Positions 5,272 through 5,640 of a stretch of DNA of 5,640 nucleotides are shown here, one piece after another. Origin of the DNA: Desulfobacteraceae bacterium (lineage in GTDB: Bacteria; Desulfobacterota; Desulfobacteria; Desulfobacterales; Desulfosalsimonadaceae). Location: contig PUOB01000094.1 of NCBI GenBank assembly GCA_003551985.1, positions 1 through 5,640 of the forward strand. The letters are read 5' to 3'. The translations under genes were made by a program, and so were the position numbers. The notes beneath the pieces are model-generated. The model saw only the letters and a program-made list of their open reading frames with translations. It did no database searches and had not been told where the DNA came from. The first letter of the stretch is position 1; every line of letters begins with the position of its first letter.

Positions 5272-5640
5272 ATGACTTCATCATCAACCCAAAACCTGTT
5301 GCAGATTGGCGAAATCGCCGCAAAAGCGGAGACTTCTGTCCGTACCGTCCGGTATTACATGGAGGAAGGCTTTATTGCCCCTGCCGCCAGAAGCGCCGGC
5401 GGATTCTACCTGTTTTCCCCGGAAACCGCGGACACGGTATTTTATATCCAAAAATTGAAAAACGCCGGTTTAGCCTTAAAGGATATCAAATCGATCTATC
5501 AGGCCCGGCGAGACGGACAATCCGGGGATGAGGCATCCGCTGCGGTAATCGGGCACCTGGAAAAACAAAAGGCCGTTATAGAACAAAAAATTGCCGACTA
5601 CCGGCAATTGAAAACCGAAATTGAAGCAGCCATCAAAATA
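5272..5640 (+). CDS. MerR-family transcriptional regulator, N-terminal 123 residues (partial)
   Basis: From ATG 5272 the frame is open to the right edge. The winged helix-turn-helix DNA-binding domain is clear: QIGEIAAKAETSVRTVRYY (11-29) followed by EEGFI (31-35), then a wing ending in GGFYLFSP (43-50), and the second helix pair with VFYIQKLKNAGLALKDIKSI (56-75). Residues about 88-123 form a heptad-like charged helix, matching the long antiparallel dimerisation helix of the family. No cysteine occurs in the visible part, so there is no hint of a metal or redox sensor. The effector region lies beyond the window. MerR proteins usually bind dyads between -35 and -10 and distort the promoter, often including their own. 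There is no Shine-Dalgarno before the ATG, and the promoter position implies a leaderless mRNA. Downstream ATG 30 would delete the recognition helix, so it is rejected. Targets could be genes to the right, the hydrolase or itself. Confidence 0.88.
   Translation, partial: MTSSSTQNLLQIGEIAAKAETSVRTVRYYMEEGFIAPAARSAGGFYLFSPETADTVFYIQKLKNAGLALKDIKSIYQARRDGQSGDEASAAVIGHLEKQKAVIEQKIADYRQLKTEIEAAIKI

Overview
The window has the gene style of an anaerobic, moderately GC-rich Gram-negative bacterium. The best guess is a Desulfobacterota (former deltaproteobacterial) sulfate or syntrophic fatty-acid degrader. This is inferred from the paired FadD-type acyl-CoA ligases, the TIGR04283-type glycosyltransferase and the hydrolase subtype. 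No single marker gene here fixes the taxonomy.

Layout. Bases 1-689 (minus) hold the N-terminal 229 codons of an alpha/beta hydrolase, of the type often fused to an OsmC domain; it runs off the left edge. Bases 690-866 are a 177-base control region with a well-formed sigma70-type promoter for the hydrolase, a 14-base perfect palindrome in its spacer, and leader repeats. Bases 867-2537 and 2589-4223 (both minus) are two tandem paralogous long-chain acyl-CoA ligases only 51 bases apart, almost certainly co-transcribed with the 2589-4223 gene first. Bases 4224-4429 are a divergent intergenic region with a 10-base direct repeat and a small dyad. Bases 4430-5137 (plus) encode a TIGR04283-like family 2 glycosyltransferase. 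Bases 5138-5271 carry the promoter of a MerR-family regulator, which begins at 5272 and runs off the right edge.

How it fits together. The two ligases would activate free fatty acids to acyl-CoA for beta-oxidation or lipid synthesis. The hydrolase could be a general esterase or stress enzyme. The glycosyltransferase looks unrelated in function. The most notable signal is regulatory: the hydrolase promoter (minus, 775-803) and the merR promoter (plus, 5236-5265) lie about 4.5 kb apart on opposite strands. They share a TTTG...AATA(A)CG...GTATGCTTATWAT core, matching at 24 of 30 aligned positions with one single-base gap. This suggests that one regulator, plausibly the MerR protein itself, controls both ends of the locus. 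The merR start codon sits at the predicted transcription start, so its mRNA may be leaderless.

No tRNA, rRNA, CRISPR array, insertion sequence or phage feature was seen. No gene-free stretch exceeds 300 bases. Long plus-strand open frames opposite the hydrolase and ligases look like antisense shadows.
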